Shown piece by piece: positions 23,575-32,543 of a DNA stretch of 34,102 nucleotides. The DNA is from Candidatus Aminicenantota bacterium (GTDB lineage: Bacteria; Acidobacteriota; Aminicenantia; Aminicenantales; Aminicenantaceae). The translations under genes and the position numbers were made by a program. The DNA lies in contig DRHQ01000088.1 in the NCBI GenBank assembly GCA_011049545.1, positions 1 to 34,102 on the forward strand, given 5' to 3'. The notes below the pieces were generated by a model. It ran no database searches, had not been told where the DNA came from, and worked only from the letters and a program-made list of their open reading frames with translations. Positions within the stretch are counted from its first letter, which is position 1; the number at the start of each line of letters is the position of its first letter.

Positions 23575-25461
23575 TTATATGATGATCTCGCCTTTTTCAA
23601 AAAGCTCCCATTCATTTTTTGAAATTTTTTTACATATAGCAGGTTTTTTAATTTGCCAAGCTTTTAATCCTTTGCTTATTACTGTAAAACTGGAAGTTAC
23701 AGAATTAGGTTTCACATTGAAATTAGGGAACACAAAATGTTCATCAGGAATTTTTCCTTTTATTAAGAATAGGGCGCCTCTTTTCTCTGCACTATATATC
23801 AGAATATTATTCTTTTTTTCTGCATTTACTGAAAAAGCTTTACGCCGCTCAATAAATTCCTTTTGTGTAAATAGGTCGCTTAGCAAGCTCTCGTTATATA
23901 ATACTACTTCTAATAAAACACGCTCTTTTTTATTTTCGATTTCTTTTACTTTTATACTTAATCCTTCATTTTCTAAATGAGACTCTTCTTTTTTCACCTT
24001 AATCTTAGTAGCTTCTCTTTTATATTTTTTAATAAATTCATCAAATTTATCTTTTAAAAATTTTGAAAAATCGCCGCTTATTCTTAATTTCTTGAGTAAA
24101 GAAAAAAATAGTTTTTCGACATCTTCTTCTTCTAAAACTACTCTTTGTGTTTCCTGTTTTATCATTTCTCTTTTTAGCGAATTTATTTCTTTGTTTATTG
24201 AATCGATTTCTTTTTTTGTATTTTCAACAGTTTTAAGATGATAATCTAAGGATGTTCTCCCTCCGATTTCTCCTGTTTCGGTAAGACGCCATTCTCGTTC
24301 CATAGAAGTTTTTTCGACTTTTGCTGGAGATATTAACTGCCAATTTTTTGAGCCTTGAAATTCAGATAACCGAAAGTTGAAAGCAGAAGAAACATAACGG
24401 ACCTCTATGTCAATATTAAAATCTGGAAGAGCAAGATATTCACCAGCATTCTCCACGATAAGGAATGAACCGCCTGGATGCTCCTGAAATATATATTCTG
24501 CTCCTTTTGTTGCCATATATCCTTTCTCAGCTAATTCACCTTTAGGAATAGCTCTCTTTGCAAATCGGGTGCTAATAAATGCATCCTGTTTCTTTTTATT
24601 TTTAGAAATCAATACTCTGTTGTATTCCTCAATTAGCAATATTTTTGTATTAGTTGGGCGTGCTATTCTCATAGAATCTATTTCGCCTCTAATTTTTTCT
24701 TCAACAGATTTCTTTAGTTCTTGTTCTATGCCTTTTTTGAGGTTATCGATGTTTAAATTAGTAAGTGATCTTTCTCTAGTTTTTTCTAATTCTTTATATA
24801 AATCATTTATTGATCTCTCATGCTTATATAATGTTTCATTAAATCTTGGATAATATTGAGTAGTTTTTTCTGTTGGTCGTTCATTCGAGGAAATATCGGT
24901 AAATTCCCCTTTTTTCTTCTTTGTGCGGAAGTGATTCAAATAAACAATAACGAGAATAAATATAATGTTTAAAAAAAGTACAAGACCTATTAGAATATAA
25001 AAGATCGGTTTCAAATAGCCCATAATTAAAAGTTCTTTATTTAACTGGTTAGAAATAGATTCAATTTTGTTTTTTAATTTTATTATTACTTCATCTTTTT
25101 CTTCTTGTTCTTCAGCTATCTGGCTAGAAATAAACGCAATTTCATCTTTCAGTTCTGTTATTTCTTTGATCATTTCTTCTTGAGGTATAGTTAAAGTTCT
25201 TTGCTGGTCTTTTTGCTTTGGATCGATAGTTTCTTTATTTATGTCTTTTTCAGCTTTTGCTGGTTTTCTAGCAGAAGTGCGTTTTTGTACTGTTTTTTCA
25301 GCTATCTGTTCTACCTTTTTTGGCATTTCTCTAGAGGGAGAAATATTATAACTTTGAAGTCTATTTTCTTCTGTTAGCATATTGTAAGCAAATACAATCA
25401 AAACGATAATGGATACTAATATGAATATAAAAAGCGGGATTCTTGTTAGCCTAATTTTCAT
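23575..25461 (-). CDS. Two-helix membrane protein with coiled coils and a duplicated C-terminal domain
   Basis: 628 residues, last gene of the five-gene operon; its ATG overlaps the previous stop (ATGA). TM1 spans about 8-28 and TM2 about 152-175. By the positive-inside rule (KIRLTR before TM1, RTKKKK after TM2), residues 29-150, largely coiled coil, face the periplasm or outside, and the long C-terminus is cytoplasmic. That part contains a coiled coil (205-260), a domain ending at about 399 (FLIVENAGEYLALPDFNIDI, then WQLISPAKVEK and GEI), another coiled coil (405-450), and a second copy of the domain at about 552-626 (ALFLIKGKIPDEHFVFPNFN, then WQIKKPAICKK and GEI). I infer a membrane anchor linking the cytoskeletal-type proteins to the envelope. 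No known family. Confidence 0.7.
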   Translation of the reverse strand: MKIRLTRIPLFIFILVSIIVLIVFAYNMLTEENRLQSYNISPSREMPKKVEQIAEKTVQKRTSARKPAKAEKDINKETIDPKQKDQQRTLTIPQEEMIKEITELKDEIAFISSQIAEEQEEKDEVIIKLKNKIESISNQLNKELLIMGYLKPIFYILIGLVLFLNIIFILVIVYLNHFRTKKKKGEFTDISSNERPTEKTTQYYPRFNETLYKHERSINDLYKELEKTRERSLTNLNIDNLKKGIEQELKKSVEEKIRGEIDSMRIARPTNTKILLIEEYNRVLISKNKKKQDAFISTRFAKRAIPKGELAEKGYMATKGAEYIFQEHPGGSFLIVENAGEYLALPDFNIDIEVRYVSSAFNFRLSEFQGSKNWQLISPAKVEKTSMEREWRLTETGEIGGRTSLDYHLKTVENTKKEIDSINKEINSLKREMIKQETQRVVLEEEDVEKLFFSLLKKLRISGDFSKFLKDKFDEFIKKYKREATKIKVKKEESHLENEGLSIKVKEIENKKERVLLEVVLYNESLLSDLFTQKEFIERRKAFSVNAEKKNNILIYSAEKRGALFLIKGKIPDEHFVFPNFNVKPNSVTSSFTVISKGLKAWQIKKPAICKKISKNEWELFEKGEIII

Positions 25462-28400
25462 TTAAAATACGTATCAATAACTGCTTTAACTTCTTCTATG
25501 AAGAAAGGCTGAAAGAGTTCACCATCAATTTGATCTTTGTCTAAAGATGCTAAACGATCCTCTAGATAATTGCGAATATTTGTCGGGTCATAGTTATTTA
25601 ATTTTTTGGTTTGTACTTTTTCAGACTGCTGATTATATATCTTAATATAAGTCTCAAGTTCAGGAAAATTCTCAGGTATTGCCACTTCTGCTGTATTTTT
25701 GAGAAATTCTGTTTCGGTTTCCATGTCTCTCCACCAATCCATATCGGCTTCCTTATATGTGTATCCGCTTTCTCCTATAATTTTTATTGGGGAGGACTTA
25801 GAAAGGTCAACTCTTTCTTTGCTAAGCAATCCTCTAGCTACTTCTTCTTTTGGGTGTTTAGCTGAATAAATATTAATTCTCTTTTTAGCCTCTAGGTTGT
25901 CAAATTGCATGCTTGTATAAATTATTTCTTTCATTATTTTGAATACTGCGCCTTGTGTGCCAACTGAATTGAGTAATTTAGAACCGTTGCCAGCAAGAAA
26001 AATATTACAGCCTTGTATATCCTCCTTGAGAATCTCAATAATATAACGAAGAATGATCCCTACATAATAAAAGAGAGATCCATATGCGAAAAGTATAAGA
26101 CTTCTAATCTTTAGGATTTCTTTAGTCTGGCTTTCAAGTGTGATTTTCCCTAGCATTGCCTTGCCATTAGTTTTTAAAATTGTATTAATGGCAGAAGGGA
26201 TTAAGCTTTGGGATAGCGAATGTTTCTTAATTTCATCAAACTCCTTTTCATACGTAATTAAGAAGTTTTTAGGGATTAAATTAATAATACTTTTCCAACA
26301 TTTCTCAGAGGTAATGGTAAGATCTGATAATACTCCACCTGCTAAAAGAATAGAGGCTTGAGCCAATAATTTAATTCCGCTTCCTTTTCTTTTCCATACT
26401 CCTATATCTGTTGTCCCTCCTCCTATATCTATAATGCACGCAGGTAATTGTTTTCCTATTATCATCTTGTCTCCGTCCACTCTTTTTCTTAGATATTTAC
26501 AAACTGCAATGCTCTCAGTTTCAAAATTTTTTTCAGATTCAAAATTAATACTGAAACCTCCGTCTTTAAGTATAGGAATTACATTCTGCTCCCAGTTGTT
26601 TTTAAGTTCATCTTGCCAGCCTATCAGGAAGGCCGAGGGAAATGAGGAGTAAAAGGTGAGGCTTTTTGCGCCATTGGATCGAGCTTCAGCTGCAATTAAA
26701 AGGAGAAGATGTTGAAGAAATGTAACAATGAGCCTTCTTTCTTTCTCGTCTGTGGTCCACTTTAAGCCAGGTTTTATCATTGGATCTGCTACTAATATTA
26801 CTGGCCACCCTGGATTGGAATCTAAATGCAAAATGATACCATCTATAATAGGGCTAGGCATAGCGCTGGCAGTTGGAGATAAAAGTCTGAAAATACTTGT
26901 AAGACTTTCGCCTTCCCAGAAAGGCATAAACCTTCTACTTAAGAATTCTTTGGGATCGGAAGGAGTCTTTGATAGTTTTACAGTTCTATCCTTAAATTGA
27001 AGAAGTGATGGAATTCCATCTAAACCTTGCTTATAACATACTGTGGTATTAGAAGTTCCAAAATCTACTGCTACATGCCACTTTAATTCACTTAAAACTC
27101 GTGGCTTAGATAGCTTAGGCATAATAAGACCAGTCGCTTTTCCCTTATATTTACATTCAATGCCTTCAATCCAATGGCTGAAACACCATATTCTGTGAAG
27201 TTCCCTATCTTCTCCTTTATCGCTTCCCTCTATATATGTAACTGGTTCAAAAGTAATATTGGCTTCTTCAGATTTTTCAGCTATTAAATAATACCATTTC
27301 CAATCTGGCGCAACGAAATCGGGCCAAATTGAGATTACAGGTGGTTTATCTTTGATATCTTCTATAATATCTCCTTTTCTATAAAGTTTGCTAATTATTG
27401 CATTTGACATTCTTCTTTTTGTATTCTCTTTTAAAGGTAAAGAGAGAATCGCAAGCATTCCTTCTTGTGTTGTTTCCCAATGAAAAAATTCTTCAATCTC
27501 TTTTCCTGAGAAATACTTGAGTATATCCTTTTTTAAAGGCGGAACCAATCCGCTGTCATGTGAACCAAAAGTTTCTTCTTCATTAAGGGGTATCTTTATT
27601 ACTTTTTCAGTAAAAAAATCCAATTTTGGAACTACAAATTCACAAGGAATCGCTCTTTTTTGTAAAATATCTCTTATTTTATTTCTATCTTTTTGTTTAG
27701 GGACATCTTTAACATTTTTCACTTGAATTGAATCGTATACTATTTTGTTTTCGTTTTTCCATCCGTCTTCCCATATTAAAATTATGTTCTTGTCAGATCT
27801 TTTTGAGCTATGGATAAAGAAGTCGCTCTTCCCTCCTGCTTTTACATTTGCATACTTTAAAATAATAGAATAAGGCGTAGTAATATCTTGGGAAATAGGT
27901 AACATTGGAATATCTTTGACTTTAGAAGGTTCAGTTTTTTCATTTATATATCGAAGCCAGTCAGCAAACAAACTTATTGTAATTTCATCATCGATTGACG
28001 CTTTAATCTTTTCTATCCACTGTCTAAGGATTCCGAGGTTCTTAGACATGCCATGATTGTGGAAGTATTTTGCCGGATCGGATAAAAGACCCTTTTCTTG
28101 CCAGGATATAGAACTTGGAAGATTATATTTTGGAGCAGTGAAGAAAAGACTTTTAGGAGAAGTGCCCCCAAGGAGAAGACCGTCTATATAAATTAAATAG
28201 ACTTTATTCCACGCGGCATCGGGTTTAAGATAGTGGAGAACACGCAAAAAACCGTATCTTGATTCTTCCTCAATATCAACAGATTTAAGTTGTATATCAA
28301 AATTCCACTCATTTTTAAAACAAAAAATTCCTAAAAATCCTCTCCATTCATTTGTAACTTCATGATTTAGTGGATGCTTCTTTCTAGTCAACGCTTCTGC

Positions 28401-28586
28401 GAAGAGCAAAGGTCTTGCCCAAACTGTGGGAATTGCTGTGAGCACATCTTTGGTAGCCTTTACATCTATATCAAATTCTTCGGGGAGTTGAGTAAGTAAA
28501 TTTGAATTCTCCTCCCATTCTCCACTTCTTTTGAGTCCAGCGATTAAGTTTCCCTTGCCTTTTGGCAAATATGGAATTATTGGCAT
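25458..28586 (-). CDS. Large protein with actin/Hsp70-type ATPase domain
   Basis: 1042 residues. About 500 N-terminal residues match no family I know. The ATPase part starts near residue 500: phosphate-1 motif VAVDFGTSNTTVCYK (D508-G510), phosphate-2 motif CIIDIGGGTTDIGVW (about 717-731), and a later adenosine-type motif IFLAGNGSKLLN. These three are diagnostic of the actin/Hsp70/sugar-kinase fold, and the length recalls the big Hsp70-like SrfB proteins of bacterial islands. No Hsp70 substrate-binding domain or DnaK-type tail is evident. It starts one base after the tubulin-like stop, so the two are coupled. I infer an ATP-driven partner, either a filament or a chaperone-like switch. Confidence 0.8.
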   Translation of the reverse strand: MPIIPYLPKGKGNLIAGLKRSGEWEENSNLLTQLPEEFDIDVKATKDVLTAIPTVWARPLLFAEALTRKKHPLNHEVTNEWRGFLGIFCFKNEWNFDIQLKSVDIEEESRYGFLRVLHYLKPDAAWNKVYLIYIDGLLLGGTSPKSLFFTAPKYNLPSSISWQEKGLLSDPAKYFHNHGMSKNLGILRQWIEKIKASIDDEITISLFADWLRYINEKTEPSKVKDIPMLPISQDITTPYSIILKYANVKAGGKSDFFIHSSKRSDKNIILIWEDGWKNENKIVYDSIQVKNVKDVPKQKDRNKIRDILQKRAIPCEFVVPKLDFFTEKVIKIPLNEEETFGSHDSGLVPPLKKDILKYFSGKEIEEFFHWETTQEGMLAILSLPLKENTKRRMSNAIISKLYRKGDIIEDIKDKPPVISIWPDFVAPDWKWYYLIAEKSEEANITFEPVTYIEGSDKGEDRELHRIWCFSHWIEGIECKYKGKATGLIMPKLSKPRVLSELKWHVAVDFGTSNTTVCYKQGLDGIPSLLQFKDRTVKLSKTPSDPKEFLSRRFMPFWEGESLTSIFRLLSPTASAMPSPIIDGIILHLDSNPGWPVILVADPMIKPGLKWTTDEKERRLIVTFLQHLLLLIAAEARSNGAKSLTFYSSFPSAFLIGWQDELKNNWEQNVIPILKDGGFSINFESEKNFETESIAVCKYLRKRVDGDKMIIGKQLPACIIDIGGGTTDIGVWKRKGSGIKLLAQASILLAGGVLSDLTITSEKCWKSIINLIPKNFLITYEKEFDEIKKHSLSQSLIPSAINTILKTNGKAMLGKITLESQTKEILKIRSLILFAYGSLFYYVGIILRYIIEILKEDIQGCNIFLAGNGSKLLNSVGTQGAVFKIMKEIIYTSMQFDNLEAKKRINIYSAKHPKEEVARGLLSKERVDLSKSSPIKIIGESGYTYKEADMDWWRDMETETEFLKNTAEVAIPENFPELETYIKIYNQQSEKVQTKKLNNYDPTNIRNYLEDRLASLDKDQIDGELFQPFFIEEVKAVIDTYFK

Positions 28587-28587
28587 C

Positions 28588-30162
28588 TTATTCCTCCTCT
28601 AGTTCAAGAGCATAATTATACTGGCAAAATCTCTTTACTGCGTCATAAAGTAAAGAGACAAATCTGCCGCTTGTACTTCCGCTTTCAGTTATATATATCT
28701 CACACATATTTTTCCAAAGGTCGTCATAGCCATATTTAACTGGATTATATCCACCTATTTCTTTGCTTAGCATATTTTTAAAATCAAAATCTTTTACTTC
28801 AACTTCGTTTAACAAGAAATGCCCTTTTTCTAGCTTGAATAATTTAGATAAAACTGCTTTATTTAGCAATTTCAAATCCCGATCGGTGGAGAAGTTGATT
28901 TCACATATCCATTCCAAAAAAGACATAAGATAATTTTTTAGTTCATCTAGTTCTGTTTGAACTTTGGATAATTTAAGTTCGCCGCGTTTGAAATTGTCGA
29001 CATCCCAGGGAATGAGCTCTCTTGATTTTTCAAATTGTTCACTTCTTATTAAGGGAAGATAAAAAGAAATATAAGCGATTGCAAAAGAAGCGAAAAATAG
29101 CAATTCATTTCTTTTATTCTTGAACTCTAAAAACGGAATATCTCCCCAGTTTACAGTGCTCATTTTCTCATAATTTTCTTCTCTTCCGGAATAATATTGA
29201 AAAAGTCTTTTCCGATCTGCTCCTTTCTCTGTGTTATAGAAATGTAATGATGAAAGAGCGGCTAATAGTTCAATATAATGTGTAGCATTCATCTGATGTT
29301 TACCACCTCTTCCAAACTTCCTTCCTTTAGCATCTAGAGTCTGGTCACCCATTAGATATATAGAATCAAATGGGGAAGCATCTTTCCAGAGAAATGAGTA
29401 ATGTGATAATGCTGTTTGAGAATTCAGTAGAAAATGCGCCGGACGGGCACATATTTCCTCTTTTTCTTCGACATCAGGAGGGATGTTAAAAGAAAAATAT
29501 GGAAGTAATAAAGCCCCTCCTTGTTTAAATCTATCTTTATTTGCCCAATTTTCACTTTCTGAAACTTTTCTAAAAATTTCAGCTATTGTAGGAAAGCCTG
29601 AAGCACCTGTAGCACCAAAAATGGAACTAAATAAAAAAAGTTTTGCATCATTATTTCCCCCAAGAGTATTTTTAATATCTTGAATTAGACCAAGCCAAGG
29701 TTCGGTTTTTACTTGCTCTTTAATATAAGCCATAACTGGAGCACCGACAGATGCCCGCCCCTTAAAACCTTGGTCCCATTCCATATTCAGCTCATCTTCA
29801 GTGTAAAGTAAATTACATAAATCTTGAGATTCTTTAGGAAGGCTGTAGTAATTGAAATATTTGCATAAGGATTTATCCTCTTTCACAGGTGTCCAAGTAT
29901 ATAGGGGTTTATTATTTTCGTCATAGGAGTAAGTTATATTAGTTTTAAACAGTTGAGTGCTATCTTTAAATTTTAAGCTTTCTTTACAAGTTTTATATTG
30001 GTCTATAAGAATTTTTGCTCTATCAATGTTCGCATGTGCTTCATCAGGGTCAACGAAAAGAATATAGAGCGTAGGCGGTCCAAATCCCATTGCACAGAGG
30101 TGAACTAAAGATTCAAGGCATCTTGCCCCTGTTCCTCCTATTGCTATGCAATAATAACTCAT
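28588..30162 (-). CDS. Tubulin/FtsZ-like protein (Tubulin_2 type)
   Basis: 524 residues from the ATG at 30162, chosen because GAGGAGATAAAC precedes it; an upstream in-frame ATG at 30192 lies inside the preceding gene. Residues 6-13 (AIGGTGAR) form the first nucleotide-binding loop, VDPDEAHAN follows the second strand, and FGATGASG at about 182-189 stands at the place of the tubulin/FtsZ signature GGGTGTG. The pattern fits the divergent tubulin-like family PF13809 rather than true FtsZ. Such proteins are predicted GTPases that polymerise at membranes; some family members are encoded with vWA-domain proteins. It lies 13 bp after the small membrane protein gene and 1 bp before the actin-like gene. 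Confidence 0.8.
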   Translation of the reverse strand: MSYYCIAIGGTGARCLESLVHLCAMGFGPPTLYILFVDPDEAHANIDRAKILIDQYKTCKESLKFKDSTQLFKTNITYSYDENNKPLYTWTPVKEDKSLCKYFNYYSLPKESQDLCNLLYTEDELNMEWDQGFKGRASVGAPVMAYIKEQVKTEPWLGLIQDIKNTLGGNNDAKLFLFSSIFGATGASGFPTIAEIFRKVSESENWANKDRFKQGGALLLPYFSFNIPPDVEEKEEICARPAHFLLNSQTALSHYSFLWKDASPFDSIYLMGDQTLDAKGRKFGRGGKHQMNATHYIELLAALSSLHFYNTEKGADRKRLFQYYSGREENYEKMSTVNWGDIPFLEFKNKRNELLFFASFAIAYISFYLPLIRSEQFEKSRELIPWDVDNFKRGELKLSKVQTELDELKNYLMSFLEWICEINFSTDRDLKLLNKAVLSKLFKLEKGHFLLNEVEVKDFDFKNMLSKEIGGYNPVKYGYDDLWKNMCEIYITESGSTSGRFVSLLYDAVKRFCQYNYALELEEE

Positions 30163-30175
30163 GTTTATCTCCTCT

Positions 30176-30688
30176 TTATTTTTGAAATGCACTTAATATC
30201 ATATGTCTGTATTTTGGAGCATATTTAACTTTTGGCGGAGAGTAAAAGATAGAAGCGATCCAGTAAAGAATAATCCCTATTATCGCACAGAATCCAGCAA
30301 ATCCGACTAATGATATAATTACCGAATAGTTTTTTTTTGCAATCATCACGAGTCCGACAACTATTCCAAATGAGAATTGTAAAACAAAGAGTATAATCAT
30401 TCCTCGAAGCCAAGGCTTTCTTAAATTAAAAGGCTTCTTGAAGTTATCTATCCGGGGAAACTTGTATAATACATGTGTATATAGAAAATATGTAATCAGT
30501 GCGATTGCAAGAGTAATGCTAAACATGTTAGTGATGTAAAAAGCCCATTTTGCTAACTCAACACCTTCTGGAGAAAAACGCTCCCCAACCAATTCTCCGA
30601 ATCCTGTAGAATTGATTAATATATGGGAGAGAGTTCCAAGTAAAAGAGGTAAAAAAATAAATTTAAAAATAAATGAAATAATCTTCAT
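30176..30688 (-). CDS. Four-helix membrane protein
   Basis: 170 residues with four hydrophobic segments at about 4-25, 48-70, 95-117 and 122-147. Short charged loops (FPRIDNFKKPFNLRKPWLR between helices 2 and 3) point to cytoplasmic placement of that loop. The C-terminus (SPPKVKYAPKYRH) is basic and probably cytoplasmic, where it could contact the tubulin-like protein encoded next. No family recognised. A good AGAGGAAGG site lies inside the end of the vWA gene, 2 bp away, indicating cotranscription. Confidence 0.7.
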   Translation of the reverse strand: MKIISFIFKFIFLPLLLGTLSHILINSTGFGELVGERFSPEGVELAKWAFYITNMFSITLAIALITYFLYTHVLYKFPRIDNFKKPFNLRKPWLRGMIILFVLQFSFGIVVGLVMIAKKNYSVIISLVGFAGFCAIIGIILYWIASIFYSPPKVKYAPKYRHMILSAFQK

Positions 30689-30690
30689 AA

Positions 30691-32007
30691 TTACCTTCCT
30701 CTTATTGCTGTATAAAAGCAGAACAATGGCTTCTTTCGGTTCATTTTCCCTGCCATTACGCCATCCACAAAATCTTTTAAAAATAAGGTTTTATGGAAAT
30801 CCTTGAGGGAAGTGTCTGATTGATTTGACCATTCATCTACCCATTTCGGAGCACAAAAGGTTCCATCTCCAGGGAAAATGAGTATTTTGTAAGCAGACCA
30901 ACCGGGTTTTTTAACTTCATCGAAGGAAAATAAAAACTCCATTCTCTTTGGATTATTTGAACTAACCTCATAGCTGATAAGCCTATAGTGATTTGGTGAG
31001 ACTTTTTCTCCAGTTTTTAACCAGGAACTGTATGCATTAGTAGTTATTCCTCGCTCACAAATATTAAAATTTGAAACTTCGGTTTTAAATTTTAAATCAA
31101 GGATCAATTTTAAAATTCCAAGGTGTGAAATTTCTTCACGTCGCCACCATAAGTAAACAACATCATTCTCTTGGGAGTGCATCCGAAGAGAATTTTTTTC
31201 TTTATTAGTAAGTTGAAATGGAATATCAAAATTATGAATTATTTTTTCTATGAATCTCGAAGAAAAGTCTAAAAGCCTAGTAGAAAATTTTTCATCTGGT
31301 AACCTATCAATTAAACTTTTAGAAAAATTGGAATCGGTTGAAAAAATGAAGCAATAAAATGGCCGCTCTCCATATTTACGTGAGGAATACCAACCCACTG
31401 TTGCATCTCCTTTTATTTCTGAATAAACATAACCATTAAATTCACTTCTAACGCCTAATAATTGAAAACGGTAGCCCTTATTTATTAATATCAAAATAGG
31501 CTTAATTAAATGAATGATGTCTTTTTTTGTAAGTGTAGAAGGGATAGCATCTGTGCTTACTAAAAGAGTTTTTGGAAGTTTTGAGTTGTCTCTGCCAGCA
31601 AAGCTCTCTAAAAGTTCAACAAGTTTAGTTTTCATTTGATTATAGAAGTCTAGTCTTTTAGCATCCTCGCTGCTTGCTATGGCCTCAGGTGTATCCATCG
31701 TTCCAAATTTAAAAAACTTTACATTAGTTTTAGTAGCAAGCAATAGTCGGAGAGTGCGCAAAAAATTGCAATATTTAGTTCTACCAATTGAGCCTATATT
31801 GTCACGAACAAATCCAGCGCAAGACATTGATCCATCAATATAAATTTCAATTCCTGGAACATAATTAGGCGCACTTTTAGTTTCTAATATGGTGGCAGGG
31901 AAATATTTATCTAGGATTTTTTTGACTTCATCAGAAGATGGTTTCTTTTCAATATTACAGCAGGTAAATATTAGTAAAAAAATGAGAATGCAAGTTTTGG
32001 CTTTCAC
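30691..32007 (-). CDS. Secreted or lipid-anchored vWA-like protein
   Basis: 438 residues, first gene of the operon, starting at GTG behind GGGGG. The N-terminus (KAKTCILIFLLIFTCCN) is a signal sequence; two cysteines at 16-17 suggest lipid attachment, although the residues before them do not match a standard lipobox. GIEIYIDGSMSCAGF carries D58-x-S60-x-S62, the metal-ion-dependent adhesion motif of von Willebrand A domains, and TLLVSTDAIPS could supply the later Asp. The C-terminal half is unassigned. In this setting it would be the outer sensor or adhesion part of the system, outside the inner membrane. The vWA call rests on the one motif and its strand context. Confidence 0.6.
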   Translation of the reverse strand: MKAKTCILIFLLIFTCCNIEKKPSSDEVKKILDKYFPATILETKSAPNYVPGIEIYIDGSMSCAGFVRDNIGSIGRTKYCNFLRTLRLLLATKTNVKFFKFGTMDTPEAIASSEDAKRLDFYNQMKTKLVELLESFAGRDNSKLPKTLLVSTDAIPSTLTKKDIIHLIKPILILINKGYRFQLLGVRSEFNGYVYSEIKGDATVGWYSSRKYGERPFYCFIFSTDSNFSKSLIDRLPDEKFSTRLLDFSSRFIEKIIHNFDIPFQLTNKEKNSLRMHSQENDVVYLWWRREEISHLGILKLILDLKFKTEVSNFNICERGITTNAYSSWLKTGEKVSPNHYRLISYEVSSNNPKRMEFLFSFDEVKKPGWSAYKILIFPGDGTFCAPKWVDEWSNQSDTSLKDFHKTLFLKDFVDGVMAGKMNRKKPLFCFYTAIRGR

Positions 32008-32030
32008 AAGTTTGCCCCCAAACCTCTTTT

Positions 32031-32058
32031 ATTAACATATTTAAAATAAAAAAGTCAA
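32031..32058 (-). promoter_or_regulatory. Possible promoter of the vWA-tubulin-actin operon
   Basis: On the minus strand, TTGACT (32058-32053), 16 bp, GTTAAT (32036-32031). The -35 is good, the -10 only fair. The start would lie near 32024, just ahead of the GGGGG site of the first gene. Confidence 0.3.
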
Positions 32059-32091
32059 CCCTAAATTTTCCTTGACATGCATCTCACATTT

Positions 32092-32120
32092 TTGACATCG
32101 CTTTTTTCCTATGCTATAAA
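32092..32120 (+). promoter_or_regulatory. Strong plus-strand promoter with extended -10
   Basis: TTGACA (32092-32097), 17 bp, TATAAA (32115-32120), preceded by TGC. It points towards the gene at 32544 but would leave a leader of about 415 nt, so it either drives a long-leader mRNA or an unannotated RNA. Confidence 0.55.
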
Positions 32121-32543
32121 CTACATACAAGAAAGAAAAAATAAAGTCAGCTATAAATGTTAATATGCTTCAATAATCAAATAAAAAAACTTACGCTTTA
32201 TATAGCATTCAATATCATCTGGGACAAACAAGAGAATAGATTTTGTGGCAAGATTGCGTTAAATTTTTTGTTTTATTAAACTCATTAACTATTTTATTTC
32301 AGAACGTTTAGATTTAATTCTTGGAATTCTTTGAAATTAGTGGAGATAAAACTAAAATTTAGATCGATAATATTAAGAAGGCCGGTTATCATTCATTCTG
32401 ACATTCAATTATTAATGCTGAATTATATATTTCAACCGCTTTATTTATATTTTAAAAACGAACTTTAAAGCAATAGACACAAAGATAGATCAGCAAAATA
32501 ATTATTGAATTTTTACTATAATAATTTAGTGAGGGAGATTTAA

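Larger units (their letters stand above)
32008..32543. other. Divergent intergenic region
   Basis: 536 bp, very AT-rich, separating the minus operon from two plus-strand genes. It holds promoter candidates in both directions. A 40-codon frame at 32157-32279 has no binding site and I do not call it. A TATAAT at 32517-32522, just upstream of the next gene, has no good -35. Confidence 0.55.

Noticed and set aside
30163-30192. Longer start of the tubulin-like gene
   Set aside because: The extra ten residues lie in the preceding gene and have no binding site; GAGGAGATAAAC precedes the ATG at 30162.
32157-32279. 40-codon frame downstream of the 32092 promoter
   Set aside because: No binding site and unremarkable composition; retained only as a possibility in the intergenic description.
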